Assembly (NCBI GenBank): GCA_012961655.1
Contig: DTYX01000671.1
Location: forward strand, 1-6,391
From: Candidatus Poribacteria bacterium
GTDB lineage: Bacteria > Poribacteria > WGA-4E > DTYX01
Length of the DNA: 6,391 bases
Direction: 5' to 3'
This document shows, piece after piece, positions 5,663 to 6,391 of the stretch. A model generated the notes under the pieces. It did no database searches. It was given only the letters and a program-made list of their open reading frames with translations, and was not told the DNA's origin. The translations under genes and the position numbers were made by a program. Position 1 is the first letter of the stretch. Every line of letters begins with the position of its first letter.

Positions 5663-5695
5663 AGAAACCGAGTTTTTCGGAAAAACTCGGTTTCT
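5663..5695. repeat. 15-bp perfect inverted repeat between the FnIII and DUF5683-like genes
   Basis: AGAAACCGAGTTTTT (5663-5677) and AAAAACTCGGTTTCT (5681-5695) are perfectly complementary around a 3-base loop (CGG). It fills half of the 65-bp gap between two minus-strand genes, starting 5 bp after the FnIII gene stop. The internal runs of A and T lie within the stem, so on neither strand does a free U-tract follow. It may act as a bidirectional weak terminator or RNA-stability hairpin, or be a dispersed palindromic repeat. I recall similar 'ACCGAGTTTTT' palindromes from other bacterial genomes, but this is unverified. Confidence 0.8.
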
Positions 5696-5700
5696 ATTTA

Positions 5701-6391
5701 TCACTTAAAACTCAAAGTTGGCGCCAATTCGGGATTATCTGGGTCGATTTGATATGCCCAATCAAACGTAACAGAGACATCTGAGACATCGACGACCCGA
5801 ATCTTGGCGTAATTTCCATCCGGAGTATTGAAGGCGTAAATGTGTCCTTCTAATAACTCGACAAATAGTTCCGTATATCCTAAGTCGTATAGAGGCGCTT
5901 CATCAAGGTCATCCATGCTATCTCTATATCCCATGTCCTGCATTAGAGTCTCGTTATCGGAATAGATATAAGAGACGTTGACCTCTGTGTCAAATCCAAA
6001 ATAGATGTCTGTATCGATATCATCCCACGATATAGCCCCTCTGGTTGGACGCGAAAAATCAAAGCCGCTTCGCTCAGGAGATAGTTGATAATCCCTCAGT
6101 GTTACGCTTCGTCCTTCAGGACGCGGTGTATCGTCGACAAGCTCAGGGCTGAGGTCGCTCTCGTTATCATCATAATCGAAGGCGCTCACAGCATAGTAGT
6201 ATGTGGCGCCATTTCTGACGTTTCTATCCACGTAACTGGTGGTACCGGGCGAAACTTCATCTAAAAGGTCGAAGTCCACATTATCTCTGCTACGCCATAC
6301 TCGATATCCTGCCAGGTCATCTTCGCCATTGGGAAACCATTCAATTATCACTTCTTCATCGCCGGTTATGCTGTACACCCCTCTGGGAATA
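5701..6391 (-). CDS. FnIII-domain envelope/secreted protein, 5' end outside window
   Basis: The frame is open through the right edge: codons for I, P, R, G precede the GTG at 6378, which is an internal valine rather than a start, so the gene is truncated by the window. The visible 229 or so residues begin with a fibronectin type III domain: GVYSITGDEEVIIEWFPN, then DLAGYRVWRS, SYVDRNVRNGATYYYAVSAFD and ESDLSPE (about 90 residues, counted from the GTG). A second acidic, beta-rich domain follows, including LLEGHIYAFNTPDGNYAKIRV and VTFDWAYQIDPDNPEL, vaguely like the terminal part of HmuY-type proteins; that likeness is weak. High Asp/Glu content and the FnIII domain fit a secreted or surface protein, with the signal peptide expected in the missing part. 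It is the first visible gene of the minus-strand operon. Stop is TGA at 5701-5703. Specific function is not recognised. Confidence 0.82.
   Translation of the reverse strand, partial: IPRGVYSITGDEEVIIEWFPNGEDDLAGYRVWRSRDNVDFDLLDEVSPGTTSYVDRNVRNGATYYYAVSAFDYDDNESDLSPELVDDTPRPEGRSVTLRDYQLSPERSGFDFSRPTRGAISWDDIDTDIYFGFDTEVNVSYIYSDNETLMQDMGYRDSMDDLDEAPLYDLGYTELFVELLEGHIYAFNTPDGNYAKIRVVDVSDVSVTFDWAYQIDPDNPELAPTLSFK

Noticed and set aside
5663..5695. Classical intrinsic terminator
   Set aside because: No free U-tract follows the stem on either strand; the T and A runs are inside the stem. It was kept as an inverted repeat.
6376..6378. GTG at 6378 as the start of the FnIII gene
   Set aside because: The frame continues open to the window edge with G, R, P and I codons, and the FnIII domain begins at or before this valine, so the gene is truncated by the window.

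Overview
The window comes from a bacterium, probably an uncultured Gram-negative lineage. Its protein set (SUMF1-like lipoprotein, DUF5683-like and DUF3108-like envelope proteins, an FnIII protein with an 'LAGYRVWRS' motif) resembles that of FCB-group bacteria or neighbours such as KSB1, Latescibacterota or Poribacteria. This placement rests on protein style and on the short palindromic units between genes; no marker gene here fixes the phylum. Base composition looks moderately AT-rich and even across the window, and there is no sign of a phage, insertion sequence, CRISPR array, tRNA or rRNA.

Left part, plus strand (1-2165). A short palindrome (16-44) is followed by a near-consensus sigma70-type promoter (TTGACA, 17 bp, TACAAT) and a leader of about 110 nt that holds two tiny open frames. 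It drives a two-gene operon: a PfkB/ribokinase-family kinase and a PHP-fold metallohydrolase of the CehA/McbA type. The stop and start overlap as ATGA, so the two are probably translationally coupled. The kinase-phosphoesterase pairing suggests a common small-molecule pathway, but the substrate cannot be read from the sequence.

Right part, minus strand (2169-6391, transcribed right to left). Five genes lie head to tail: a secreted or surface FnIII-containing protein (5' end outside the window), a DUF5683-like membrane protein, a secreted DUF3108-like protein, the ribosome-assembly GTPase RsgA, and a SUMF1-fold lipoprotein that lacks the catalytic cysteines of true formylglycine-generating enzymes. 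The gaps are 40-72 bp. Two hold strong hairpins without U-tracts and a third holds a small palindrome just upstream of rsgA, so this looks like one transcription unit punctuated by intercistronic structures. Four products are envelope or exported proteins; RsgA is the only cytoplasmic one.

The two units converge with only 3 bp between stop codons, and both stops sit inside one 13-bp palindrome. I found no clearly new multi-gene system. The items most worth a second look are the unusual intercistronic palindromes, the structured leader of the kinase operon, the kinase-PHP pair, and the cysteine-less SUMF1 lipoprotein with an extra internal segment. No gene-free stretch exceeds 300 bases; the longest, 1-204, is described above.
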